Assembly (NCBI RefSeq): GCF_001189535.1
Contig: NZ_CP012070.1
Coordinates: 372,001-436,000 of the forward strand
DNA from: Arsenicicoccus sp. oral taxon 190
GTDB taxonomy: Bacteria > Actinomycetota > Actinomycetes > Actinomycetales > Dermatophilaceae
Length of the DNA stretch: 64,000 bases
Direction of reading: 5' to 3'
How positions within the stretch are numbered: the stretch's first letter is position 1; every line of letters begins with the position of its first letter. The notes below the pieces were generated by a model, which saw only the letters and a program-made list of their open reading frames with translations, ran no database searches and was not told the origin of the DNA. Positions 8,916-18,440 of this stretch are shown here, piece after piece. The position numbers and the translations under genes were made by a program.

Positions 8916-9647
8916 CTAGGCCTGCCCGGCGCCTCGCCCGCCCCTCTCCCCGGAGCCCGGCCCGAAGACGTGCTGACGCACCCACGCGTGCATCGCGATC
9001 GCGGCGGCGGCGCCGGCGTTGAGCGAGCGGGTCGAGCCGAACTGCGTGATGTGCACGACCTGGTCGGCGGCCGCGAGCAGCTCTGGGCTCAGCCCGGGCC
9101 CCTCCTGGCCGAAGGCCAGCACGCACCGCCGGGGCAGCCCGACCTCCTCCAGCGGCTGCGACCCCGGCACGTTGTCGACGGCCACGAGCGGTATGGCGCT
9201 CGACCGCTCCCCCACACCGCCGCCTCCCGCGTGGCACCAGCGCACCAGGTCGACGACGTCGGGGTGGTGGATCTCGTGCTGGTAGCGGTCGGTGACCATC
9301 GCGCCGCGGCGGTTCCAGCGGCGCCTGCCGACGATGTGGAAGGCCGCGACGTTGAAGGCGTTGGCGGTGCGGATCACCGACCCGATGTTGAAGTCGTGCT
9401 CCCAGTTCTCGACCGCGACGTGCAGCGCGTGGCGGGACCGGTCGAGCTCGGCGACGATCGCCTCCAGGGTGAGGTAGCGGAACCGGTCCTCGACGTTGCG
9501 GCGGTCCCCCGCGCGCAGCAGCTCGGGGTCGTAGCGCGGGTCCGGGCTGCCGTCCGCCGTCGTGGGCCACGGCCCCGGCCAGGGTCCGACGCCCACCTCA
9601 CCCCTGCCGTCCGCCGCTGCCGCCACGAGCGGCAGGCTACCCGGCAT
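8916..9647 (-). CDS. SpoU/TrmH family RNA methyltransferase
   Basis: A 243-residue SPOUT-fold RNA 2'-O-methyltransferase. The middle shows ENWEHDFNIGSVIRTANAFNV (motif 1), FGQEGPGLS (motif 2) and QFGSTRSLNAGAAAAIAM (motif 3), which form the knot that binds S-adenosylmethionine. ATG 9647 follows a GC-rich stretch without a clear ribosome-binding site, so the start is uncertain. The target, tRNA or rRNA, cannot be assigned from sequence. It is divergent from dedA. Confidence 0.85.
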   Translation of the reverse strand: MPGSLPLVAAAADGRGEVGVGPWPGPWPTTADGSPDPRYDPELLRAGDRRNVEDRFRYLTLEAIVAELDRSRHALHVAVENWEHDFNIGSVIRTANAFNVAAFHIVGRRRWNRRGAMVTDRYQHEIHHPDVVDLVRWCHAGGGGVGERSSAIPLVAVDNVPGSQPLEEVGLPRRCVLAFGQEGPGLSPELLAAADQVVHITQFGSTRSLNAGAAAAIAMHAWVRQHVFGPGSGERGGRGAGQA

Positions 9648-9731
9648 ACGGGCCTGCGGGTGAGCGGGTGACGCGCGCAGGTTGTGGCGACCGACAGCGG
9701 ACGTACAGCAAGCCGCCGTACCCTGATCGGC

Positions 9732-10415
9732 GTGACCCTCCCCCACGTGATGTCCTCCCTGCAGTGGATGGACCCGCAGTACCTCCTGGACCACTACGGC
9801 AACGCGTTCTTCTGGATCTCGATGGCGATCGTCTTCATCGAGTGCGGCCTGCTCTTCCCGATCCTGCCGGGCGACTCGCTGCTCTTCGCCATCGGCATGT
9901 TCATCAAGCGCGGCGACGTCGGCATCAACCTCGGCGTGGCGCTCGCGCTGCTGTCGGTGGCGGCCTTCGCGGGCAACGTCGTGGGCTACGAGATCGGCCG
10001 GGCCATCGGCACCCCCCTCTACAACCGCGACGGGCGCATCCTCAAGCGCAAGTACTTCGACCAGACCATCGACTTCTTCGACAAGTACGGCAACAAGGCG
10101 CTGGTCATCGGCCGGTTCGTCCCGATCGTGCGGACCTTCATCACCGTGGTCGCGGGCGTCGGCAAGATGGACCGCCGTCGCTTCTTCACGTGGTCCGCGG
10201 TCGGAGCGGTGCTGTGGGCCTGCAGCGTCACGCTCGCGGGCTACCTGCTCGGGGGGATCGCGCTGGTCCACGACCACCTCGAGGCGGCGATCCTGCTCAT
10301 CGTGCTGATCTCGGTGCTGCCCATGTTCTTCGAGTGGTGGATGCACAGGCGGCGCAAGGCGCGCCCCACCAGCGACCCCACCGCCGGCGCCGGCTTGACC
10401 CGCGCCGAGCGCTGA
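9732..10415 (+). CDS. DedA family membrane protein
   Basis: A 227-residue DedA/SNARE-associated-domain membrane protein; DedA proteins are undecaprenyl-phosphate or lipid flippases. Key features are FIECGLLFPILPGDSLLF, GNVVGYEIGR with its conserved acidic residue, and GRFVPIVRTFITVVAGVGKM with the conserved Arg residues. About five hydrophobic spans are visible and the C-terminus is basic and cytoplasmic. GTG 9732 is preferred over GTG 9684 because TACCCT (9719-9724) lies 7 nt upstream, fitting a leaderless start. A strong hairpin follows the stop. Confidence 0.88.
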   Translation: MTLPHVMSSLQWMDPQYLLDHYGNAFFWISMAIVFIECGLLFPILPGDSLLFAIGMFIKRGDVGINLGVALALLSVAAFAGNVVGYEIGRAIGTPLYNRDGRILKRKYFDQTIDFFDKYGNKALVIGRFVPIVRTFITVVAGVGKMDRRRFFTWSAVGAVLWACSVTLAGYLLGGIALVHDHLEAAILLIVLISVLPMFFEWWMHRRRKARPTSDPTAGAGLTRAER

Positions 10416-10439
10416 CCCCGGCGCCCGCCGAGCACGGCG

Positions 10440-10475
10440 CGAGGGCCGGCCCAGGATCTCCTGGGCCGGCCCTCG
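10440..10475. terminator. Bidirectional terminator between dedA and lemA
   Basis: Arms of 17 bp (10440-10456 and 10459-10475) are exact reverse complements with only TC between them, between the convergent dedA and LemA genes. Confidence 0.75.
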
Positions 10476-10499
10476 CTCGGTGCTGCGGGAGGTGCGGTC

Positions 10500-11357
10500 C
10501 TACTGCTGCGGCCGGTCGGGCTGGCTCGAGGGCCAGCTCAGCGCGCCACCCTCCTGGTGCGGGTTGGTGTCCGGCATGTCGCCCTGACGCCCGGCGCCCT
10601 GGGCGTTGTCCGCGGCGCCGGCCGGCAGACCGCCGGCCGGGGCGTGGGCGCCCTCGCCGGTGCCCGGCTGACCCTGACCCGGCTGCGGGGCCGGGGCGGG
10701 GGCCGAGGTCGGGGCCGGAGCGGCGCCGCCGCGGACCGGGCCGCCCTGCGCGGGCTCGGGATCGGTCTCGTAGGTGCGGGCCGACCCGGTGTCGAAGTTG
10801 ACCTGCGGGGTGCTGCGGGCCTGCGCCTCCGCCTCGAAGTACTGCTCCTGGTGGATGCCGAACTGCTTGGCGATCATGTTGCTCGGGAAGGACTCGACCT
10901 TGGTGTTGAGCTCGCGGACCGTGGCGTTGTAGTAGCGGCGGCCGGACGCGATGCGGTCCTCGGTCGAGGACAGCTCCTGCTGCAGGGCGAGGAAGTTGCT
11001 GTTGGCCTGCAGCTGCGGGTAGGCCTCGGCCACCGCCATCAACCGGCCGATCGCGCCGGTGAGCTGCTGCTCGGCCGCCGCCGTCTCGGCGGGGTTGGAG
11101 CCGCTGCGGACGGCTGCGGCGCGCGCGCTCATCACGTCGTCGAGGGTGCCGCGCTCGTGCGTGGCGAAGCCCTTGACGGTCTCGACGAGGTTGGGGATCA
11201 GGTCGTGCCGCCGCTTGAGCTCGACGTCGATCTGGCGCCAGGACTCCTGCGTGCGGTTGCGCAGCCCGATGAGGCTGTTGTGCATGCCGACGAGCCACAT
11301 GACGATCAGGGCGATGATGACGAGCAGGACGATCAGCGTGATGAGGACGGGTGTCAC
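10500..11357 (-). CDS. LemA family protein
   Basis: A 285-residue LemA protein: one N-terminal transmembrane helix (LITLIVLLVIIALIVMWLVG) followed by the helical LemA domain. Diagnostic stretches are NRTQESWRQIDVELKRRHDLIPNL, ETVKGFATHE, and YNATVRELNTKVESFPSNMIA. The C-terminal 80 residues are a Pro/Ala/Gly/Gln-rich disordered tail. GTG 11357 is chosen because GGAGGGA lies 7 nt upstream; an in-frame ATG 15 bp further upstream overlaps that ribosome-binding site. The function of LemA is unsettled. Confidence 0.88.
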   Translation of the reverse strand: MTPVLITLIVLLVIIALIVMWLVGMHNSLIGLRNRTQESWRQIDVELKRRHDLIPNLVETVKGFATHERGTLDDVMSARAAAVRSGSNPAETAAAEQQLTGAIGRLMAVAEAYPQLQANSNFLALQQELSSTEDRIASGRRYYNATVRELNTKVESFPSNMIAKQFGIHQEQYFEAEAQARSTPQVNFDTGSARTYETDPEPAQGGPVRGGAAPAPTSAPAPAPQPGQGQPGTGEGAHAPAGGLPAGAADNAQGAGRQGDMPDTNPHQEGGALSWPSSQPDRPQQ

Positions 11358-11484
11358 GTCGGCTCCCTCCATGGTGGGACGTGAGGTCGTGGCCAGCCTA
11401 GCCGGGCGGCTGCGGCCGTTGGTCGTATGACGAACCGCCCGCCGGTGGGGGTTCCCGACCGGTGGGCTGCCGCTCCCGCGCCGC

Positions 11485-12039
11485 TCAGGCCAGCCCGAGC
11501 TCCTCGAGGGAGTAGACGTGCAGGTAGGGCACCCCCGCCTCGTCCTGGATGCGCTCCCCCGCGCCGGTCGCCCGGTCGGCGATGGTGGCGACAGCCACCA
11601 CCTCGGCGCCCTCCTCCCGGGCGGCGGCGACCGCGTCGAGCGGGGACCCGCCGGTGGTCGTAGTGTCCTCGACGACCAGCACCCGCCGGCCCCTGATCGA
11701 GGGGCCCTCGATCCGCTGCTGCAGGCCGTGGGCCTTGCCGGCCTTGCGGACCACGAACGCGTCGAGGCGCTCCCCCGCGGCGGCGGACGCGTGCAGCATC
11801 GACGTGGCGACCGGGTCGGCGCCGAGCGTGAGGCCGCCGACGGCGTCATACGCGAGGTCCCGGGTGAGGTCACGCATCACGACCCCCACGAGGGGGGCGG
11901 CCTCCCCGTCGAGCGTGATGCGGCGCAGGTCGACGTAGTAGTCGGCCTCCTTGCCGGAGGACAGGGTGACCCGACCGTGCACGACGGCCTTGTCCTTGAT
12001 GATCTCGAGCAGGCGGGCGCGGGCGTCGGCGGGGTTCAT
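11485..12039 (-). CDS. pyrE: Orotate phosphoribosyltransferase (PyrE)
   Basis: PyrE transfers phosphoribose from PRPP to orotate in pyrimidine synthesis. The 184-residue length is normal. The PRPP-binding loop VLVVEDTTTTGGS, the flexible catalytic loop VRKAGKAHGLQQRIEG, and the N-terminal HGRVTLSSGKEADYYVDLR block are present. It reads in the same direction as LemA, 127 bp upstream of it, and is 39 bp downstream of an SDR gene. Confidence 0.95.
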   Translation of the reverse strand: MNPADARARLLEIIKDKAVVHGRVTLSSGKEADYYVDLRRITLDGEAAPLVGVVMRDLTRDLAYDAVGGLTLGADPVATSMLHASAAAGERLDAFVVRKAGKAHGLQQRIEGPSIRGRRVLVVEDTTTTGGSPLDAVAAAREEGAEVVAVATIADRATGAGERIQDEAGVPYLHVYSLEELGLA

Positions 12040-12078
12040 GGCAGCGAGCCTAGCCGGGCCGGTCAGCGGCGGGAGCAG

Positions 12079-12855
12079 TCAGCGGCGGGTGCGGCGGCCG
12101 TGGGCGAGCTGCGCGCTGACGCGGCGGACGAGGCCGCGCGGCGCGAGCTGCACCACCCCGACCAGGCCCTTGTAGAGCGGGCCGGGGACGGAGACCACGG
12201 CACCGCGCGCGACGTCGTCCAGGCAGTCCCGCACGAGCCGGTCCGCGTCGAGCCAAGCGGCCTCCGGCAGGTGCGACATGTTCATGGCGGCCCGCTCGTG
12301 GAACTCCGTGTGCGTGAAGCCGGGGCACAGCGCGGTCGCCGTCACCCCGGTGCCCGCGAGCTCTGCGGCCAGGCCCTCGGTGAAGGTGGTGCACCAGGCC
12401 TTGGCGGCCGAGTAGGTGCCCATCGACACGAAGGACGCGACCGAGGAGACGTTGACGATCGCCCCGCATCCGCGGGCACGCATCGCGAGCGCGGCGGCCT
12501 GGGAGAGCACGAGGACCGCCCGGGTGTGCAGCAGCAGGTGGTGCTCCTCCTGCTCGACGGGGGTGCGCAGGAAGTCGGTGCGCAGGCCGTACCCGGCGTT
12601 GTTGACCACGAGGTCCACGGGGGCCTGCGGGTCGCTGACGCGGTCCGCGACCCGGTGCAGGTCGTCCCGGTCCACCAGGTCGGCGACGAGGACCTCGCAG
12701 CGCGTGCCGTGCCGGTCGCCCAGGTCGGCGGCGAGCGCCCGCAGCCGCTCCTCGGTGCGGGCGACGAGGACGAGGTCGTGCCCGCGGCGGGCGAGCTCGC
12801 GGGCGAAGGCCAGGCCGATGCCGGAGGACGCTCCGGTGACGAGTGCGGTTGCCAT
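12079..12855 (-). CDS. Short-chain dehydrogenase/reductase
   Basis: A 258-residue classical SDR. TGASSGIG binds the nucleotide (residues 8-15), VNNAGYG is the structural motif, and S...YSAAK gives the catalytic Tyr and Lys. The Arg after the second strand (VARTEERL) favours NADP(H). The tail is strongly basic and resembles DltE/YqjQ-type SDRs acting on lipophilic or cell-envelope substrates, though the substrate is unknown. It is divergent from exonuclease III. Confidence 0.9.
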   Translation of the reverse strand: MATALVTGASSGIGLAFARELARRGHDLVLVARTEERLRALAADLGDRHGTRCEVLVADLVDRDDLHRVADRVSDPQAPVDLVVNNAGYGLRTDFLRTPVEQEEHHLLLHTRAVLVLSQAAALAMRARGCGAIVNVSSVASFVSMGTYSAAKAWCTTFTEGLAAELAGTGVTATALCPGFTHTEFHERAAMNMSHLPEAAWLDADRLVRDCLDDVARGAVVSVPGPLYKGLVGVVQLAPRGLVRRVSAQLAHGRRTRR

Positions 12856-12918
12856 GGGCCCCACGGTAGGGCCCCACGCCAGACCGGCGGGTGCCGGCGG
12901 GCACCTAGAGTTGGGCAC

Positions 12919-13710
<792 letters not shown>

Positions 13711-13769
13711 TCTCCACGGGCGCACCGGCGCCCCGGCGGCTGGCGACCGGCGACCGGCGGCGCTGGGCG

Positions 13770-14180
13770 TCAGGCGACGAGCTCCAGCCGGGGCAGCGCG
13801 TCGACGCCGCGCGTCCCCACCACGAAGAAGCCCAGGTCCCGCACCCCCGTGCCGGCGCAGTAGCGCTGCACCGCCTCCTGCCACTGCAGGTCCGGCGCCG
13901 TCGCGTGCACCGGACCGTGCCGGACGACATAGCTCGCGACCGACCCGTGCCGGCACAGCGTGCCGATGGTGGCGTCGAGCAGGGAGCGGACCTGCGCCGG
14001 GTCGGTGGGCGGCGCCAGCCCGGCGAGCAGCAGCGGCGTCACCAGCCGGCCGTTGAGGTCGCACAGCATGAAGCCCAGGTCGGGCTCGGTGTCCGGGCCC
14101 CGGAGCGTGTCGCGCAGCACCTGCCGCACGAGCTCGGGGTCGGTCAGCGGGCGGTCGGCGATGATCGAGTAGATGTCCAT
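13770..14180 (-). CDS. Hypothetical protein, 136 aa
   Basis: I do not recognise this protein. It is soluble and mixed alpha/beta, with no signal peptide. It begins MDIYSIIADRPLTDPELV, contains LCDLNGRLVTPLLLAGL and VVRHGPVHATAPDLQWQEAV, and ends in a hydrophobic FFVVGTRGVDALPRLELV strand. Coding statistics look genuine and it fills the gap between convergent xth and the MFS gene. The central section is loosely reminiscent of DNA-repair RadC-like or small regulatory folds, but I would not assign it. Confidence 0.65.
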   Translation of the reverse strand: MDIYSIIADRPLTDPELVRQVLRDTLRGPDTEPDLGFMLCDLNGRLVTPLLLAGLAPPTDPAQVRSLLDATIGTLCRHGSVASYVVRHGPVHATAPDLQWQEAVQRYCAGTGVRDLGFFVVGTRGVDALPRLELVA

Positions 14181-14284
14181 GGCCCGATCCTGGGCCGACG
14201 GGACGGCGACCGTCCCGGGTCGTCCACAGCCTCAGGCCCCGGGCGCGGATCGCCGCGGCGGCCGCCCTGCCTGTGGACAGCGCG

Positions 14285-16006
14285 TCACCCGTCCGGTCGC
14301 GCCGCCGCACGCGGGGTGGTCGACGGCGTCCCCTGCGGCACCGCGCCGTCAGCAGCGGGCCGTGTCCGTCGGCCTCCCAGCGTCAGCGCCACCACCGCAG
14401 CCACGGCGCAGCACGCCGCGGCGCCCCAGAAGACCGTCTGCACCTGCAGCAGCGCCGCCCCGAGGAGGGCCTGCGGGTCGGTCGGGTCCGGCAGCGCGGC
14501 CGTCGCCGCGTAGAAGCGCCGCAGCCCCACCGCGGTGAGCAGCGCCAGGCCGGCGATCATCCCCATCATCCGCGCGAGCACGACCAGCGAGCTCGTGATC
14601 CCGTGGGCGGCAGCCTCGACCGCGTCGAGCGCGGCGGCGTTGACGGGGGCGACGGCCAGGCCCAGCCCCAGGCCCACGACCAGCAGCGACACCGTCGACC
14701 AGGGCGTCGCCAGGGACCCCGTGCCCCACCGCGCCATGTCGGCGAGACCGACCGCGGCCAGCGCCACCCCGGCGGTGGCCACTGGCGCCGGCCCGAGCCG
14801 CCGCAGCAGGGCCCCGCCCGCGAGCGCGCCCACGGGCACCCCCACGAGGAACCTCAGCAGCACGAACGCCGCCTGCGCCTGGCTCTGCGCCACCGTCAGC
14901 CGGGCCAGCACGGGCACGTCCACCACGACGGCCGCCAGCGCCGCGCCCACGAGCAACGACACCACCAGCGCGCGCAGGCCGGTCCCCCGCACCACGCCCC
15001 GGGCCACGAGCGGGCGCGCCGCGGTGCGGTGGCGGACGGCATACGCGATCGCCGCCAGGAGCCCGAGCGGCACCCACCACCAGGCGGTGCGGCCGACCAC
15101 CTCCACGGCCGGGTCCGAGGTCGCGAAGGTCAGCACGAGGCAGCCGAGGGCCGTCGCGGCCAGACCCGCGCCGACCAGGTCGAGCTCGCGCCGCAGCGAC
15201 CGCCACCGCGGCCAGGACACCAGCAGCCACACGATCAGCAGCAGCAGCGCGGCGACCCCGAGCGGGGTCTGCACCCGGGCGCGGCCACCGAGGGGGACGT
15301 AGCCCCATCCCCAGGTCAGGTCGGTCACCAGGGCCGGCGGCGCCCACAGGGCCAGGGCCAGCGCGACCAGCCCGAGCAGCAGCGGCAGCGACCGCATGCC
15401 GACCCGCGGCCCCAGCCCCGCCAGCGCACCCACCACGAGCCACAGGCCGACCGCCGCGACCGCGTTGAGCCAGAAGATGTCCCGCCACGTGCCGACCGCC
15501 AGGACGGCGGCGCCCAGCAGCGGGCCGAGCACCGACCCGAGCTCCTGCACGGCCCCCACCACGCCGAGCGGGACCCCGCGACGGTCCGGGGGCCAGCCCC
15601 CGGCCACCAGGGCCAGGGTCGCCGGGACCAGCCCGCCACCGCCGAGCCCTTGCAGCACCCGCCCCGCGACGAGCACCGGCAGCTCGACGGCCAGGGCCGT
15701 GACCACCGACCCCACGAGGAAGACCGCGAGCAGGCCCTGCAGGACCCGGCGGCGGTCGACGAGGTCCGCGAGGCGGCCGACCAGCGGCAGCGTCGCGACG
15801 TACCCGAGGAGGAAGCCGCTCACGATCGGGGTGGCCCGCTGCATCGCGTCGACGCCCAGGCCGACGCCGGTCATCATGTCCGGCAGCGCCAGCACGACCA
15901 CATAGGTGTCGGCGGCAGCGAGCAGGACACCGACCGCGGCGGCCGTCAGCAGCGCGTGCGGCCGTCGGCGGGGGTCAGGGCGCACGGACGGTGACCGGTT
16001 CGCCAT
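14285..16006 (-). CDS. MFS exporter, 14-TM DHA2/P55-like
   Basis: A 573-residue major facilitator with about 14 membrane spans. Motif A is GRLADLVDRRR and the antiporter motif C region is GAVQELGSVLGPLLGA. Toward the C-terminus, VDVPVLARLT and the extended loop RRFYAATAALPDPTDPQALLG resemble the P55 (Rv1410c) transporter, which exports lipids together with the lipoprotein LprG. The upstream gene is an LprG-like lipoprotein whose 3' end overlaps this start by 32 bp, matching the mycobacterial lprG-p55 operon order. The substrate is inferred only from that analogy; drug efflux is the alternative. Confidence 0.85.
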   Translation of the reverse strand: MANRSPSVRPDPRRRPHALLTAAAVGVLLAAADTYVVVLALPDMMTGVGLGVDAMQRATPIVSGFLLGYVATLPLVGRLADLVDRRRVLQGLLAVFLVGSVVTALAVELPVLVAGRVLQGLGGGGLVPATLALVAGGWPPDRRGVPLGVVGAVQELGSVLGPLLGAAVLAVGTWRDIFWLNAVAAVGLWLVVGALAGLGPRVGMRSLPLLLGLVALALALWAPPALVTDLTWGWGYVPLGGRARVQTPLGVAALLLLIVWLLVSWPRWRSLRRELDLVGAGLAATALGCLVLTFATSDPAVEVVGRTAWWWVPLGLLAAIAYAVRHRTAARPLVARGVVRGTGLRALVVSLLVGAALAAVVVDVPVLARLTVAQSQAQAAFVLLRFLVGVPVGALAGGALLRRLGPAPVATAGVALAAVGLADMARWGTGSLATPWSTVSLLVVGLGLGLAVAPVNAAALDAVEAAAHGITSSLVVLARMMGMIAGLALLTAVGLRRFYAATAALPDPTDPQALLGAALLQVQTVFWGAAACCAVAAVVALTLGGRRTRPAADGAVPQGTPSTTPRAAARPDG

Positions 16007-16694
16007 ACCCGTCCAGCCGGACGTCGTAGGTGGACTGGGAGCCGGCGAAGAAGGGGCCCTTGAGCTGCACCGACCGGAGCCGGTCGTCGTCGGCGATGGT
16101 GTAGGTCGCCGCGAAGCTGCCCTGCCGGTCCCCGGTCGCCAGCACGTCCGCCACCGCGCCGCCCGGGATGGTGCCGGTCACGGTCTGCAGCACCGCGGTG
16201 CCGTCGCGCTGCTTGGCCCCCAGCTGCGGCGATCGGGTCGCCGTCAGCAGCGAGCTGATCCCGCGGTCCGGCGACAGCAGCTGCGCGGGGTCCGGGGCGC
16301 CGTACTGCGCCGGGTCGGCCTGCACGAATCGCGGCGTGAAGGGCAGCCGCAGGTGCAGCTTGCGGTCGACCGAGACGACGTCGACCGTGCCGGACAGGCC
16401 GCGGGCCCGCACGGTGAGCGTCCCCTGGAAGGCGGGCTGGTGGGTCGCGACGCCCTCCGCGGCGCTCACCCCCTGCGCTCCGCTCGGGAAGTCCGGGCTG
16501 CTGATCGCCACCCGCACCGACGAGGAGGTGTCCAGCTGGCGCTTCGCGGCGGCGAGCCGGTCGGCGGCGGTCGGCTCGGGGCGCTGGTCCTCCCCGCCGG
16601 AGCAGCCGCCGGCCGTGACGACGGCCACGGCGGTGAGCAGCGCGGCGGCAGACGTCCTGGTGGGGCGCCCCCGCGCCCCGGTGCTGACCGTCAT
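15975..16694 (-). CDS. LprG/LppX-like lipoprotein
   Basis: A 239-residue lipoprotein with a basic N-terminus, hydrophobic core and lipobox AGGC with the lipidated Cys at 31. The mature part fits the LppX/LprAFG family: DRLAAAKRQLDTSSSVRVAI, AEGVATHQPAFQGTLTVR, the strand-rich middle, and a C-terminal VRLDGYGEPVTVRAP. In mycobacteria LprG carries triacylated lipids across the periplasm for P55. Here it precedes and overlaps the P55-like MFS gene, so the pair is likely one lipid-export unit. ATG 16694 is chosen as the start giving a proper signal sequence. Confidence 0.82.
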   Translation of the reverse strand: MTVSTGARGRPTRTSAAALLTAVAVVTAGGCSGGEDQRPEPTAADRLAAAKRQLDTSSSVRVAISSPDFPSGAQGVSAAEGVATHQPAFQGTLTVRARGLSGTVDVVSVDRKLHLRLPFTPRFVQADPAQYGAPDPAQLLSPDRGISSLLTATRSPQLGAKQRDGTAVLQTVTGTIPGGAVADVLATGDRQGSFAATYTIADDDRLRSVQLKGPFFAGSQSTYDVRLDGYGEPVTVRAP

Positions 16695-16796
16695 GTGGTG
16701 CTCCCCCTGGTCGTCGCTCCCCCTCGTCCACCACCGACCGTAGGCCATCGACCGCCGCAGCCGCAGCCACCCCGCTCGGGCCACCACCCCGTGGGC

Positions 16797-16802
16797 TAGG
16801 GT
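16797..16802 (+). promoter_or_regulatory. -10 element of the thi operon
   Basis: TAGGGT lies about 10 bp before the TPP riboswitch, correctly placed to start the leader near 16809. No strong -35 is apparent. Confidence 0.45.
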
Positions 16803-16811
16803 GCAAGGACG

Positions 16812-16891
16812 ACGCGGGGTGCCACGACCACCACGGCCGAGGCTGAGATCACACCCGTCGAACCTGATCTAGCTCGCACTAGCGAAGGGAC
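16812..16891 (+). ncRNA. TPP riboswitch (THI element)
   Basis: The conserved TPP aptamer is clear: GCGGGGTGCC opens it, GGCTGAGATCACACCC contains the CUGAGA pyrimidine-sensor core, and GAACCTGATCTAGCTCGCACTAGCGAAGGGA completes it in pieces (16859-16890). The ATG of thiM begins 6 nt after the aptamer, so thiamine pyrophosphate probably acts by hiding the ribosome-binding site (the GAAGGGA end of the aptamer) rather than by termination. Confidence 0.97.
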
Positions 16892-16896
16892 GTCGC

Positions 16897-17712
16897 ATGA
16901 CGCGCACCCCCACGCCCCCGGTGACCCCCGAGCAGCTCGCCGACGCGCTGGCCGCGCTGCGGGACGGCTCGCCGCTCGTCCAGAGCATCACCAACATCGT
17001 GGTCGCCCAGTGGACCGCCAACCTGCTGCTCGCGGCGGGCGCGGCCCCGGCGATGGTCGACAACCCGCACGAGTCCCGGCTCTTCGCGACGGTGGCGGGT
17101 GGGCTCCTGGTCAACACCGGCACGCCGTACGACGACACGACGGCAGCCATGCGCGAGGCCGTCGCCGGCGCGGCCGACGCCGGCACCCCGTGGGTGCTCG
17201 ACCCGGTCGCCGCCGGCGGGCTCCCCTGGCGCACCGAGGTCGCCGTCTCGCTGATGGACCTGCACCCACCGACGATCGTGCGCGGCAACGGCTCGGAGAT
17301 CGCGGGCCTGCTCGGCGGCGTGGGCGGTCGCGGCGTCGACAGCGCCGACTCCCCCGAGCGGGTCCTCGACCGGGCGCGGGAGCTGGCCGCGCAGCGCCGC
17401 ACCGTCGTCGCCGTCAGCGGCGCGGTCGACCACCTCACCAACGGCGACCGGCTGGTGCGGGTGCACAACGGCGACCCGCTGCTCACCCGGGTCACCGGGG
17501 TGGGGTGCGCGCTCGGGGCGCTGATGGCGGGCTTCGCCGCGGTCTGCGAGGACCCCCTCGTCGCCGCGACCGGCGCGACCGCGCTGCTCACCGTGGCCGC
17601 CGACCGCGCGGTCGGGCGCTCCCGCGGGCCCGGCAGCTTCGCGGTGCACCTGCTCGACGAGATCTCGCTGGTCACCCCCACCGAGCTGGCCGTCGGGGTG
17701 CGGCTGTCATGA
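16897..17712 (+). CDS. thiM: Hydroxyethylthiazole kinase (ThiM)
   Basis: ThiM phosphorylates salvaged hydroxyethylthiazole using ATP. The 271-residue protein shows PLVQSITNIVVAQWTANLLLAAGAAPAMVDNPHES, LDPVAAGG, RGNGSEIAGL, and the anion-hole TGVGCALGALMAGF. It is the first gene after the TPP riboswitch, and its TGA overlaps the thiE ATG (ATGA). The family's usual length is about 265-275 residues. Confidence 0.96.
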   Translation: MTRTPTPPVTPEQLADALAALRDGSPLVQSITNIVVAQWTANLLLAAGAAPAMVDNPHESRLFATVAGGLLVNTGTPYDDTTAAMREAVAGAADAGTPWVLDPVAAGGLPWRTEVAVSLMDLHPPTIVRGNGSEIAGLLGGVGGRGVDSADSPERVLDRARELAAQRRTVVAVSGAVDHLTNGDRLVRVHNGDPLLTRVTGVGCALGALMAGFAAVCEDPLVAATGATALLTVAADRAVGRSRGPGSFAVHLLDEISLVTPTELAVGVRLS

Positions 17713-18440
17713 GTCGCCCGCGCTGCGACCTCACGCTCTACCTCGTGACCGACACCGCCCTGTCCGGCGGCCCGGACCGGGTCGCCCAGGTCGCCCGGGA
17801 CGCGGTCGCCGGGGGCGCCACGCTGGTGCAGGTCCGGGACCCGGACGCGTCGGACGCCGACTTCCTGCAGATCGCCCGGTCGGTGGTGCAGGCACTCCAC
17901 GGCACCGGCGTCCCGGTCGTCCTCAACGACCGCGTGGAGCTCGTCGAGGCGGCAGGGGCGGACGGCGCCCACGTCGGCCAGGGTGACCTGTCCCCGGAGC
18001 GGGCCCGCGAGATCCTCGGGCCGGACCGGCTGCTCGGCCTGTCCTGCCAGACCCTCGCCCACGTCGACGCGGCCCGGCAGCTGGCCGCCGGCACGCTCGA
18101 CTACCTCGGCCTCGGCCCCGTGTGGGACCAGGCCACCAAGCCCGACGCCGCCACGCCCGCCGGACCCGAGGGCATCGCCGCCCTCGCCGCCGCGAGCCCC
18201 TGGCCCACCGTCGCGATCGGCGGCATCTCCGCGCCGCGCATCAACGAGCTGCCCGGCACCGGCGTCGACGGCGCCGCCGTGGTCAGCGCCATCTGCGCCG
18301 CGCCCGACCCCCGCCAGGCGGCCGCCACCCTGCTGGCCCGGTGGCGGGAGGCGGCGGCGCGGCATACGGACTCGAAGGGCTTGACAGACCCGACCGACTT
18401 GACGGACCCGACCGACCCGACTCACGAGGTGACGCCATGA
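17709..18440 (+). CDS. thiE: Thiamine-phosphate synthase (ThiE)
   Basis: ThiE couples HMP-PP with thiazole phosphate to give thiamine phosphate. The TIM-barrel protein has 243 residues, slightly long. LYLVTD, LVQVRDPDASD, VVLNDRVELVEAAGADGAHVGQGDL, the phosphate site LGLGPV and AIGGI are in order. The last 20 residues are a Thr/Asp/Pro repeat (TDPTDLTDPTDPT) coded by a short tandem DNA repeat, probably a disordered tail. It overlaps thiM and thiD by 4 bp at each end. Confidence 0.95.
   Translation: MSRPRCDLTLYLVTDTALSGGPDRVAQVARDAVAGGATLVQVRDPDASDADFLQIARSVVQALHGTGVPVVLNDRVELVEAAGADGAHVGQGDLSPERAREILGPDRLLGLSCQTLAHVDAARQLAAGTLDYLGLGPVWDQATKPDAATPAGPEGIAALAAASPWPTVAIGGISAPRINELPGTGVDGAAVVSAICAAPDPRQAAATLLARWREAAARHTDSKGLTDPTDLTDPTDPTHEVTP

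Noticed and set aside
16797..16896. Intrinsic terminator within the thi leader
   Set aside because: Only 6 nt separate the aptamer from the thiM ATG and no second hairpin fits, so translational control is more likely.
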